Positions 23,965 to 32,559 of a stretch of DNA of 64,000 nt are shown one piece after another. Source of the stretch: Allolobophora icterica. Taxonomy: Eukaryota; Annelida; Clitellata; Crassiclitellata; Lumbricidae. Numbering within the stretch: position 1 is the stretch's first letter; the number at the start of each line of letters is the position of its first letter. Location: assembly GCA_963556255.1 (NCBI GenBank), contig OY744612.1, forward strand, positions 18,402,400 through 18,466,399, read 5' to 3'. Below the pieces are notes generated by a model that did not search any database, was not told where the DNA came from, and saw nothing but the letters and a program-made list of their open reading frames with translations. The translations under genes were made by a program, and so were the position numbers.

Positions 23965-24665
23965 CATGCATGTGTGTATGTATGTATGCATGCATGTATG
24001 TATGTATGTATGTATGTATGTATGTATGTATGTATGTATGTATGTATGTATGTATGTATGTATGTATGTATGTATGTATGTATGCATGTATGTATGTATG
24101 TATGTATGTATGTATGTATGGATGTATGTATGGATGTATGCATAGTGCATGTATTTAATTATGTATGTATGCATGTATTTAATTATGTATGTATGTATGT
24201 ATGTATGGATGCATGCATGCATGTGTGTATGTATGTATCTATATATGGATGCATGTATGTATGTATGTATGTATGTATGTATGTATGTATGTATGTATGT
24301 ATGTGTGTATGCATGTATGTATGTATGTATGGATGCATGCATGCATGTATGTATGTATGTATCTATGTATGGATGCATGCATGTATGTATGTATGTATGT
24401 ATGTATGTATGTATGTATGTATGTATGTATGTATGTATGTATGTATGTATGTATGTATGTATGTATGTATGTATGTATGTATGTATGTATGTATGTATGT
24501 ATGTATGTATGTATGTATGTATGTATGTATGTATGTATGTATGTATGTATGTATGGATGTATGTATGTATGGATGTATGCATAGTGCATGTATTTAATTA
24601 TGTATGTATGCATGTATTTAATTATGTATGTATGTATGCATGCATGTATGTATGTATGTATGTAT
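23965..24665. repeat. (GTAT)n array with an internal segmental duplication
   Basis: About 700 bp. The composite segment GGATGTATGCATAGTGCATG plus TATTTAATTATG occurs at about 24132-24190 and again at about 24564-24625, so a block of array was duplicated as a unit. Confidence 0.93.
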
Positions 24666-24937
24666 AAGAGTCTCGTATCGCTCATCGTATACTCCTTGGT
24701 AACTTGGTTCAATTTATTTGTTGTTACTTTAAGCGATTGACTAGAGTCCCAGTAGGGACTTACTGTAGCCTGCTTTGGTAGTCTTCTTTTACTTAGTTCT
24801 TTCTTTTTGGGTTCATTTTGTTTTTTGTTTCTCCATTTTTCCATTTCTTGTTGTTCTTTCATAATTCATAATTAAGTTTAGTTAAGACCTAACTGATTAC
24901 TTAATCAATTGCACTTCTTAACAGATGTTGAATCCGT
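24666..24937. other. Unassigned spacer
   Basis: No gene recognised; the 24780-24880 stretch is T-rich. Confidence 0.3.
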
Positions 24938-25234
24938 CAATGGATCATCTTAGCTGCCATCATTCCAAAAAGTAAATTAAATAATAGGGCATCCCTGGTT
25001 TAGCGGGACTTCCATCCCTTTAGGGTTACCCTTTGGTATTTAAGACAACAGGATATGCATAATATACCACAAGCCACACACTCTTAACTTTAACAAATGT
25101 TCTTACTCTTGATTTTGTCGGACAGTAAAACAATGCTACACTAGACAAAATACATTTGGCTGATGTTAATAACTTGGTTAAAGATTGTCATGAGTACCAA
25201 TAAAGATTTATTGAATTGAATATTGAATTGAATT
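24938..25234 (+). mobile_element. Retroposon 3'-end family, copy 2
   Basis: Homologous to 13301-13605 (AGCTGCCATCATT, AGCGGGACTTCCATCCC, TTTAGGGTTACCCTTT, CAATAAAGATTTATTGAA). It ends with a short (TTGAA)n run and passes into (GTAT)n. Confidence 0.6.
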
Positions 25235-25620
25235 GAATGTATGTATGTATGTATGTATGTATGTATGCATGTATGTATGTATGTATGTATGTATGTATGT
25301 ATGTGTATGTATGTATGTATGTATGTATGTATGTATGGATGCATGCATGCATGTATGTATGTATGTATGTATGTATCTATGTATGGATCCATGCATGTAT
25401 GTATGCATGTATGTATGTATGTATGTATGTATCTATGCATGTATGTATGTATGTATGTATGTATGTATGTATGTATGTATGTATGTATGTATGTATGTAT
25501 GTATGTATGTATGTATGTATGTATGTATGTATGTATGTATGTATGTATGTATGTATGTATGTATGTATGTATGTATGTATGTATGTATGTATGTATGTAT
25601 GTATGTATGTGTATATGTAT
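25235..25620. repeat. (GTAT)n microsatellite array
   Basis: About 385 bp of GTAT with GCAT and GGAT variants at the left and a pure right half. Confidence 0.95.
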
Positions 25621-25639
25621 TTGAATATGGATGTAGACT

Positions 25640-25755
25640 TGCATGGAGGCGATGGTGACGATGGAAAAGAAAGCCCTGCTGGAGATGAATCGGATGAAGT
25701 CCTGTGCAGCATCTGACCAGCTGAGGCTGACGAATGTAAACGATCGATACATGTA
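25640..25755 (-). CDS. Possible further exon of the TMC-like gene
   Basis: Minus-strand frame with a hydrophobic, TMC-C-terminus-like segment (WSDAAQDFIRFISSRAFF, then SIVTIA), in the position expected downstream of the exon at 27043-27118. No TMC signature residue is present and splice sites were not settled, so this is a weak candidate. Confidence 0.2.
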
Positions 25756-25969
25756 GTAATCGGATTCGGAATAGACGCGGAAAGGACTACAGCCCTGTGA
25801 CGGATGCAGCCTAGAATATTAAATTTATATGTATAATTAATAATTAACAACTGGTTATTTTTAACAATTATTATTATTATTATTATTATATTATTTATTT
25901 ATTTACTTATATTTATTTATATTGTTTCAATGTGATAAGGAAAGGTAAGGTTGACTATGATGTCAGCTA

Positions 25970-25970
<1 letters not shown>

Positions 25971-26043
<73 letters not shown>
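25971..26043. repeat. (TG)n microsatellite
   Basis: About 36 TG dinucleotides. Confidence 0.97.
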
Positions 26044-26045
<2 letters not shown>

Positions 26046-26289
26046 TTGTATGTGGGATCGAGTTGATGTACGGAAGCGAAGCACCTGCGTATCTCCAAAG
26101 GCAGTACAGAGCAATGATCTCCGACCTGGTTGACCGTGATAAGGTTAGATAAGGCGAATTGAGGTACGGTCAAATAATAATTAGGCAAAGGTCTAATTAT
26201 TTACTTTGTATTATCCATTAAAATTAAAATTAGTTAAGGTACGCTAAGTTGACATATCGGAAGTTAATATAAGATGAGGCAAAGTGAGG

Positions 26290-26540
26290 CGAGTTAAGGT
26301 AAGCTAAATTAGGATTAGGTAAAGACAAGGTAAGTTAAATTAGGATTAGGTAAAGACAAGGTAAGTTAATTTAGGATTAGGTAAAGACAAGGTAAGTTAA
26401 ATTAGGATTAGGTAAAGACAAGGTAAGTTAAATTAGGATTAGGTATAGACAAGGTAAGTTAAATTAGGATTAGGTAAAGACAAGGTAAGTTAAATTAGGA
26501 TTAGGTAAAGACAAGGTAAGTTACATTAAATAAGGTTAGG
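26290..26540. repeat. 31-bp minisatellite
   Basis: Seven to eight near-identical copies; AAAGACAAGGTAAGTTAAAT recurs exactly every 31 bp (for example 26321 and 26352). Each unit carries a splice-donor-like GGTAAGT on the plus strand. Confidence 0.93.
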
Positions 26541-27042
26541 TAATTTCAGCTATGGTAAGCTTATTAGAATCGAGTGGCGTTCATGACTTACCATCCAATG
26601 GCGAACGTGACAATGAAGTAGCAGATAATGAGCGAAATGAGAGTGACAATCATGAAGAAGAAGTTGAAACGAGAGGCTCTATTGATCCGTGTCGAAGGAA
26701 CGCAGCAGCAAAACAAAATTCTCTACAAGAAAAATGTAACACAATCCTTTCCTGACAGAGAATCGTCTTATATTCGCGTATATCGCAGTACATGAGAAAG
26801 ACGCCATTGCAAGCACTCTGGTAGTGTCAGTCCTAAGCCTGGATAAATGAGGGCGACGTAAATCATATTTGTTATGACACAGCGTCGTTAAACAGCTACT
26901 AACCTGACGCGATACTGGCTTCCTGTTGCCGAGCGAATTTCCTTTAGGTACAACTTAAGATGAACGTGAACACACAAACAAACATAGAGTAATGTAAGAT
27001 AATGAAATGAATTGTAACGTAATGTAAGAAGTGCAATCCCAC
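26541..27042. other. Unassigned spacer
   Basis: An open frame at 26552-26755 (acidic, no recognised family) is not supported by splice or family evidence. TMC exons downstream of 27043 probably lie in or beyond this stretch but were not recognised. Confidence 0.3.
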
Positions 27043-27118
27043 CTTTTTCAGGTAGAAAAAGATGAACAGCTTCATTGCAGTAATCGGTAGAATGAGCGGA
27101 CAGAAAAATGCGCCTATC
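27043..27118 (-). CDS. TMC-like gene, exon ...FFCPLILP...
   Basis: Encodes IGAFFCPLILPITAMKLFIF and FYLKK, matching the TMC transmembrane motif W-x-G-x-FFCPLLP-x-I-x-x-x-K-x-F. The acceptor (TTTTACACAG) and donor (AAG/GTGGGA) are good. It receives two codon bases from the previous exon to complete the Trp. Confidence 0.85.
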
Positions 27119-27498
27119 CTGTGTAAAACAGACAAGAACGTTGATTAGCGCAGATGTGACAATAGACAAACAAGCAGAGAGCTAAAAACATACTGATAAG
27201 CAAACAATAAAGTAAGCCAACATCCAGGTAGACAACCCACTACGATGAAACGGTCAGGCAAACAGATAAGCGAACAAAGAGAGAGAGAGAGAGAGAAAGA
27301 GACAGAGAGAGACAGAGACAGAGACAGAGGAAGATGAAGCGACTGAGGGAAAAAGAATCAGAAACCAAGTACATAAAATAAATAACGAATTTCTAAATGC
27401 AAGTTTAAGCTAATAGCGGCTCTATATAAATCTTCCATTGTATTTCGTAACGAAATAAGTAAGTAAGATGACGTCGTGAGACATCAACAGAGTCGTAC

Positions 27499-27615
27499 CA
27501 GCAGATCGTCTGCGTGTAGACGGCTGAGAGGACTTCCGATGAGATGTTGAATTCGAGGCCTCCATCTTTTCCGTGCTCACCGTTCTTCTTCTTCTTCGGT
27601 CGGGCGCAACAACAC
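27499..27615 (-). CDS. TMC-like gene, exon with EFNISSEVLSAVYTQTICW
   Basis: Encodes a Lys-rich linker, then EFNISSEVLSAVYTQTIC, the TMC pattern E-F-x-I-x-x-x-V-L-x-x-x-Y-x-Q-T-x-x-W. The acceptor is TTCCAACAG and the donor GTACGA. Phases fit both neighbours. Confidence 0.85.
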
Positions 27616-28111
27616 CTGTTGGAATTTACCATTGAACAAATTGTAATTGTAATTACGACAATTTAAATAGCATCGTTGGTAGCAACCTACTTCTAGGATG
27701 CTTCACACAAACACACGCGCACTATCTACAGTCAGCTCCAAAGCTAATAAGCACACATGAGCGATACATGGATGGAGGGGGGGGGGCATATGGATGGACA
27801 GCAGTACGAGGATGAATAGACGGGTGGGTGAATGGATGGAAGATGCATGGGTGGAGGATGGATGGAGTATGAATGAGCGGACGGACGGATGGGTGGATGG
27901 ATGCATGGAGCATTTGTATACTGCATAATACGTTCTGTGCATTATGTAAATGTAGTCGTTATATAAGTTTTGAAAATAAATGAATGAATGAATGAATGAA
28001 AGTGCATGACATTAGTTCCTTCCTGAAGAAACGAATGCCTGTGTACTCGGTAGGCACATTCGCATCTTCGACATCGAACATTTCTATCGCAATTGTAATG
28101 TAACGAGTAAC
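27616..28111. other. Intron of the TMC-like gene
   Basis: Contains an imperfect (GGAT)n tract (about 27768-27905) and a short (GAAT)n run near 27980. Nothing else seen. Confidence 0.6.
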
Positions 28112-28209
28112 CTTCCGAAAGTAATTGTGCTGAGAAAGTTGAAGAAGACGATGAGGAAATCGATGATGGCCAGTGTATACATCTGCTGTCCAAGACGATT
28201 CTCCCAACA
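28112..28209 (-). CDS. TMC-like gene, signature exon CWE...
   Basis: Encodes CWENRLGQQMYTLAIIDF followed by a hydrophobic stretch. This is the TMC family signature C-W-E-x-x-x-G-Q-x-x-Y-x-L-x-x-x-D-F. The acceptor GATTTTGATTTCAG is strong. The donor (AAG/GTTACT) is weaker but gives the phase required by the next exon. It is the first exon beyond Polinton-1. Confidence 0.88.
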
Positions 28210-28552
28210 CTGAAATCAAAATCAAGATGCATTTGGGATTCATGGTCGGCTGTGGAGATCTTAAACGGCAGCTTCTGATAGAGTTCTCAATATCCGTGCA
28301 GCATATGAAATTAGAATTCATTCACTGCCGATGCATGCATGTCTGGATAGCCAATTGATGTGTTCTCTGCAGCCGAGAGTTCGCACAAGAGTTTGTTAGT
28401 AGAAGAAGATAAGTACCTTCAGCAAGCCCGAGAGGCAAATATGGGTATGAAGTGTTAACGATTTCGTTTTCTTGACCTTTGCATATGAGGGCGGGTGCCT
28501 AGTCCTCTCCCTCGCTTTCTCATCTTCCCACCGAAAGTATTCGGTCAGTATG

Positions 28553-28792
28553 TGGGGTGTGCTGGCTCAGTGGTAAGTTCGGCGCCTTGTGACCGGAGGG
28601 TTGCAGGTTCGAATCAGACTCTAGCCGCTGCGTACGGACCTTGGGCAAGTCCTTCACTCGTAATTGCTCGTGGCGCTTCGGCGTGAAAACTCCGACACAG
28701 TATCAAATGCTGTAGTCGGGAGCGCCTCTGAGTAGTAGTTGACTTCGAGAGGCGCTATAGAAATATCCGGAATAAATAAATAAAATAAAGTA
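28553..28792 (+). mobile_element. tRNA-derived SINE
   Basis: An internal RNA polymerase III promoter is readable: A box TGGCTCAGTGGTAAG (about 28563) and B box GGTTCGAATC (about 28607). An unrelated body and an (AATAAATAAAT)-type tail follow near 28765-28792. It lies in the TMC intron. Confidence 0.7.
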
Positions 28793-28829
28793 TACTCATT
28801 TTAGCTGAGTTGGGTAGGGGCGCGGACGG

Positions 28830-28925
28830 AGTAGAAATCTCGAGCCGAATTTCTGCCCTGACGAGGATTTGAACCCCGACCTCTCGATTGACAGTCCAAC
28901 AGGCTAACCACTAGACTATCGCGAA
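28830..28925 (-). mobile_element. tRNA-like sequence, probably a SINE head
   Basis: On the minus strand an A box (TAGTCTAGTGGTTAGC) and B box (GGGGTTCAAATCC) are spaced as in a tRNA, resembling tRNA-Asp/Glu. The acceptor stem does not pair well, so a functional tRNA is unlikely. Confidence 0.5.
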
Positions 28926-29100
28926 ATAAAGCATAACTACCAGACCTAGCCTAAAATCTTAGCGTAACTTGCCGTACCTGACATCACCTACCGGTTCCGA
29001 TGAATATTCTGTCCGTTAAGTTAGATTATTAAAGTTGAGCGATATATGAAAACCTAATTTAACTTGAAGAACATCCGTTCAGTGGAGTCTGGAATTCCAA

Positions 29101-29103
<3 letters not shown>

Positions 29104-29188
<85 letters not shown>
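29104..29188. repeat. (AT)n microsatellite
   Basis: About 42 pure AT dinucleotides in the TMC intron, about 250 bp outside the Polinton left end. Confidence 0.97.
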
Positions 29189-29190
<2 letters not shown>

Positions 29191-29433
29191 GTTTATTCAA
29201 AAGCCAAATGACAGACCGCTTTAGGATAGCCTACATATACAAGTCAAGTAACGACAATGTTATAGAATAATAAAGTTAACAACAATCAAACAAGATACGA
29301 GAAATAAAATTTCTATTATCTTTAGTAGGAAGTGAAAAGTTGTGTGGTCTAGGCCTAAGATCATATGGTATTGCAGTTTTGGGGGAATAGTGAAAATAGA
29401 ACATGAAAAGGGTTGAATTTAATGCAGCGAAAT

Positions 29434-29798
29434 AGTAGAATGGATACGGGGCTTTGGGGGCATCAATCAATTTATCAATCAATTAGTCAATCAATCATCA
29501 ATCGACCATAATAGTCACACATTCAATCAATCAGCCAATCGAATTCTACACAACAATATACTCAAAAGCTCTGCGTATTTCCTCTGGCACCATGTCAGGT
29601 TTTTAAAACAGTCAATCAATTAGTCAATCAATCAATTAATCAGCTAATTAGTCATTCAATCAATCAATCGACCAATTGAAATCTCTACGACATCCCTTCC
29701 AGATTATCTACTCAGAAGCTCTGCATATTTCCTCTGGTCCTGTGTACGGTTTTAGGAAGTCAATCAATCGGTAAATCGAAATTTATATAGCACCCTAC
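29434..29798 (+). repeat. Polinton-1 left terminal inverted repeat
   Basis: Its outer ~190 bp is almost identical to the reverse complement of 46658-46844. The arm is lengthened by an internal diverged tandem duplication (29541-29625 resembles 29679-29773) before the shared inner end (AATCGAAATTT.TATAGCACCC). Confidence 0.9.
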
Positions 29799-30002
29799 TT
29801 GTATGCAATTGACCTGCACAATACCTAATAACAGCTAAAAACGCGTTAGGCCTATAAACTTTCTGTAGGACGCACGATTTAGCAACGTTATTAATGACGC
29901 GAGCGGTTTACCATAGCCCGTGTTTATGCAACGCTCGGCGCTGACCTAAATGACTAATTGTCTGCAGGTGTAGGATTTTATACGCTGCATTGCGAGTTTA
30001 AT

Positions 30003-31659
30003 ATGGCTTCTTATTTTACAAAATTACTGTTGGAAAGAAAGCCTGTATACGTGTATCTTTCCCTTCAAGATCAACAATGTTGTATTGGGAAAAGGATGAT
30101 ATCAGTTAAGGATCATTTTGATGATGGACGAGCTGATATTAATCAAGGTGAGATCAAAACCAAGATTTATGCCTACATGTTCGTTAATTCATTTATTCGT
30201 TCATTCATTCGCTCGTCCATTCGTTTGTTCATTCATTCGTTCATTCATTTGTTCGCTCATTTATTCATTCATTCGTTCGCTAATTCGTTAGCTCATTCAT
30301 TCATTCTTTCGTTCTTTCACTATTTCCTTCGTTCATTTCTTCATTCGCTCATTTATTCATTCAATCAATCATTCGTTCGTTCGTTCTTTCATTCGTTTGT
30401 TCGCTCATTCATTCCTTCGTTCATTCCTTCGTTCGCTCATTTATTCATTCAATCATTCGTTCATTCCTTCGTTCGTTCTTTCATTCGTTTGTTCGCTCAT
30501 TCATTCCTTCGTTCATTCCTTCGTTCGCTCATTTATTCATTCAATCATTCGTTCATTCCTTCGTTCGTTCGCTCATTCATTCCTTCGTTCGTTTCATTTA
30601 AAAATACCAGAATCCTTGTCCAGTGCGCTGGATAATTTTTGAAAAAGGAAAGAGAAGCTTAGATGATGACGATGCAACATTTGCTGGCATTTGACTGTAC
30701 TTTTCTCTTTTTGTAGAATATCAGAATTAGGCCTACTAGCAGTCAACCTTATGTCAAAAGAATCGGCAATATCTCAATATCTCGAAGGGAAAGATCGAGT
30801 TTTTATCACTACAGTTTGTCAGAAATGGATCAAGATAGAAGAAATAAGGTAAGATTTTTGGGGGATGAACCAGTTAACTTTGTAAAGGCGTTTTATAGGC
30901 CTATGCTTCTATGCCATCATTTTTCTGTGAGCTGTAAAACGTAGTATCATCATCATCATCATCATCGTATAGGGCTTATTGGTGTATTCCACTAGCGGCG
31001 TGCTGGTATTATGTAACATGCCATATATTTTCTGCGAGCTGTAAAACCGAGCCATCGTATATATTGGTGTATTCCAATAGCAGCGTGCTGGTATTATGTA
31101 ACATACCATATATTTTCTGCGAGCTGTAAAACCGAGCATCATCATCGTATATATTGGTGTATTCCACTAGCAGCGTGCTGGTATAATGTATAAGACATTC
31201 CAGAACCGATATGCCATGGGGATTTGGTATGCCATTGAAAAGTACAGCGCGTTGGCTTACACGGCATTCCTAACATTCCAGATTCTCAGGCGTGAGGTTC
31301 GAATGTGCGGTACATAGATACAACGCTTGGAGGCCGTGCCATTGAAAAGCACAGCGCGTTGGCTTACACGGCATTCCTAACATTCGAGATTCTCACGCGT
31401 GAGGTTCGAATGTGCGGTACATAGATACAACGCTTGGAGGCCATACATATACACGTACGTCTGTATGTACGTTTGTAAGTAATGCGTGGAGTTTGGATAC
31501 AGCCAATTGCGAGGGCCGTATATGTATTTATGTATGTAAGCCTATATGATAACATATAATAATAACTTGTGGTTTTAACTATGTTTCTACAGGAACCTGT
31601 GGCTGGCGAGGATGATTCTACCCTATGGCAAGATGGGATCAATTGTCATTGCTCGTTAA
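30003..31659 (+). CDS. Putative three-exon small gene in Polinton-1 left arm
   Basis: Proposed exons are 30003-30147, 30731-30848 and 31593-31659, giving 109 residues plus stop with phases that fit. The first donor is AAG/GTGAGA, the second AAG/GTAAGA, and the acceptors are AATTAG and TTTCTACAG. Intron 1 holds a (TTCA/TTCG)n tract; intron 2 holds tandem duplications. The product is basic with no family I recognise. The first acceptor competes with a better tract 14 bp upstream (TTTTTGTAG) that would bring an immediate stop, so the model is tentative. Location inside a Polinton suggests an early gene or a captured host exon set. Confidence 0.35.
30180..30597. repeat. (TTCA/TTCG)n simple repeat
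   Basis: About 420 bp of mixed TTCA, TTCG, CTCA and TTTA tetramers with a higher-order duplication of roughly 120 bp (about 30400-30490 and 30495-30570). It makes an Ser/Phe/His/Arg open frame that is not a gene. Confidence 0.9.
30913..31193. repeat. Tandem repeat, three copies of about 88 bp
   Basis: Each copy carries TTTTCTGCGAGCTGTAAAAC and GTGTATTCCACTAGCAGCGT with small changes. Confidence 0.85.
31231..31442. repeat. Tandem duplication, 2 x 107 bp
   Basis: GCCATTGAAAAG...CTTGGAGGCC repeats at 31231 and 31338 with only a few differences. Confidence 0.9.
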
Positions 31660-31869
31660 TTTTTTGTATTTGTGTTGACCTACTGGGGCCTCTGGCGTGG
31701 TGTAAAACCGCGTAAGCCCATGCTTCGTCGGAGTTTTGCACAGTTTGTTGTAGAACTTTTCCACAAGGCCGAAGATCAGCTCTTTCAGTCGATACTTGTC
31801 CTCAAAGGCGGCGAACTGCATTTCTGACTGAAGCACATTAATAATTTTTTTCTCATTATCAAAAAACAT
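31639..31869 (-). CDS. Small hypothetical protein, Polinton-1
   Basis: 76 residues from a true ATG, no known motif, helical Lys/Glu-rich N-terminal half. It overlaps the last exon of the proposed spliced gene on the other strand by 21 bp, so at most one of the two models may be right. Weak candidate. Confidence 0.25.
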   Translation of the reverse strand: MFFDNEKKIINVLQSEMQFAAFEDKYRLKELIFGLVEKFYNKLCKTPTKHGLTRFYTTPEAPVGQHKYKKLTSNDN

Positions 31870-32121
31870 TTATGTTTTACAGTGTTCTAGGAGTTTGTTC
31901 AATTTTTAAAATTAGATTTATTTCTTTTTTGCTTCAAAGGCCTATATTAATAAATTTTCAGTCGAGTCAGACGGTTAAGTTGTAATCAGAATCTCGATAT
32001 TATCAGTCACAAGTGTCACACTAAACTAGGAGCCTCTTCCTGCTGGAGCATCTTAAGTCGTTCAGAATTTTTTCAATTTAAATAAATGATTAGGTTATAG
32101 TATAGGCCTACATAAAAAATA

Positions 32122-32397
32122 ATGTTGGGGCAAAACTTTTGCATTTGGCTCGGTATAGGGAAAACAACCCTCTGCTGTCGCAGGTGCATTGGGGAGTACT
32201 GTTTCAAACATTTGGCACGACTGCGAAACGGTTGTGGGACGAGACCTTGTGCCAAATGTGGAAGGGGTATAAAAACACACGTGGGTGAGTGTATGAAATG
32301 TGGTTATTTCGCTAAATATTTGAGAGCTCGACGAGGTGGGTTAGTCCGTGAATTTAATAAAGAATGGAAGCGACTATCAAATATATCAGTAGAATAA
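32122..32397 (+). CDS. Small cysteine-rich protein, Polinton-1
   Basis: 91 residues from ATG with eleven Cys, including CCRRCIGEYC and CAKCGRG...CMKCG, spaced like a zinc-binding knuckle or ribbon, then a basic C-terminus. It precedes PolB in the same direction. No family is recognised; a nucleic-acid-binding or regulatory role is inference from Cys pairs and basic charge. Confidence 0.5.
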   Translation: MLGQNFCIWLGIGKTTLCCRRCIGEYCFKHLARLRNGCGTRPCAKCGRGIKTHVGECMKCGYFAKYLRARRGGLVREFNKEWKRLSNISVE

Positions 32398-32411
32398 AAA
32401 AAATTATCATT

Positions 32412-32522
32412 TGAACAAATGATATAGTTATTGTATTGAGGTAATACAGATGAGCAAGCGTCAATCGAATATCAGTAAACAAAATTTCATTTTGAACAAA
32501 TGATATAATTATTGTATTAAGG
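32412..32522 (+). promoter_or_regulatory. Duplicated AT-rich element upstream of PolB
   Basis: TGAACAAATGATATAGTTAT at about 32412 recurs as TGAACAAATGATATAATTAT at about 32493, 81 bp apart, followed by a TATAAAA at 32541 just before the PolB ATG. It looks like a duplicated promoter or operator block. Confidence 0.4.
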
Positions 32523-32559
32523 AAAAGTTTGCCACAGTAGTATAAAACAATTTATAATT

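Noticed and set aside
26290..26540. CRISPR-like or telomere-like repeat
   Set aside because: 31-bp units are contiguous with no spacers, the GGATTAGG word is not a tandem telomere repeat, and the genome is eukaryotic. The same reasoning applies to the 24-, 25- and 42-bp arrays.
26552..26755. 67-residue acidic open frame
   Set aside because: No family motif and no splice context, and it starts inside the edge of a minisatellite.
28553..28625. Functional tRNA gene
   Set aside because: A and B boxes are present, but the acceptor and anticodon stems do not pair convincingly and the sequence continues into a SINE body and tail.
29958..30642. 225-residue Phe/Ser/His-rich frame in the Polinton left arm
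   Set aside because: Only the first ~50 codons look non-repetitive; the rest is a (TTCA/TTCG)n array that is better explained as intron.
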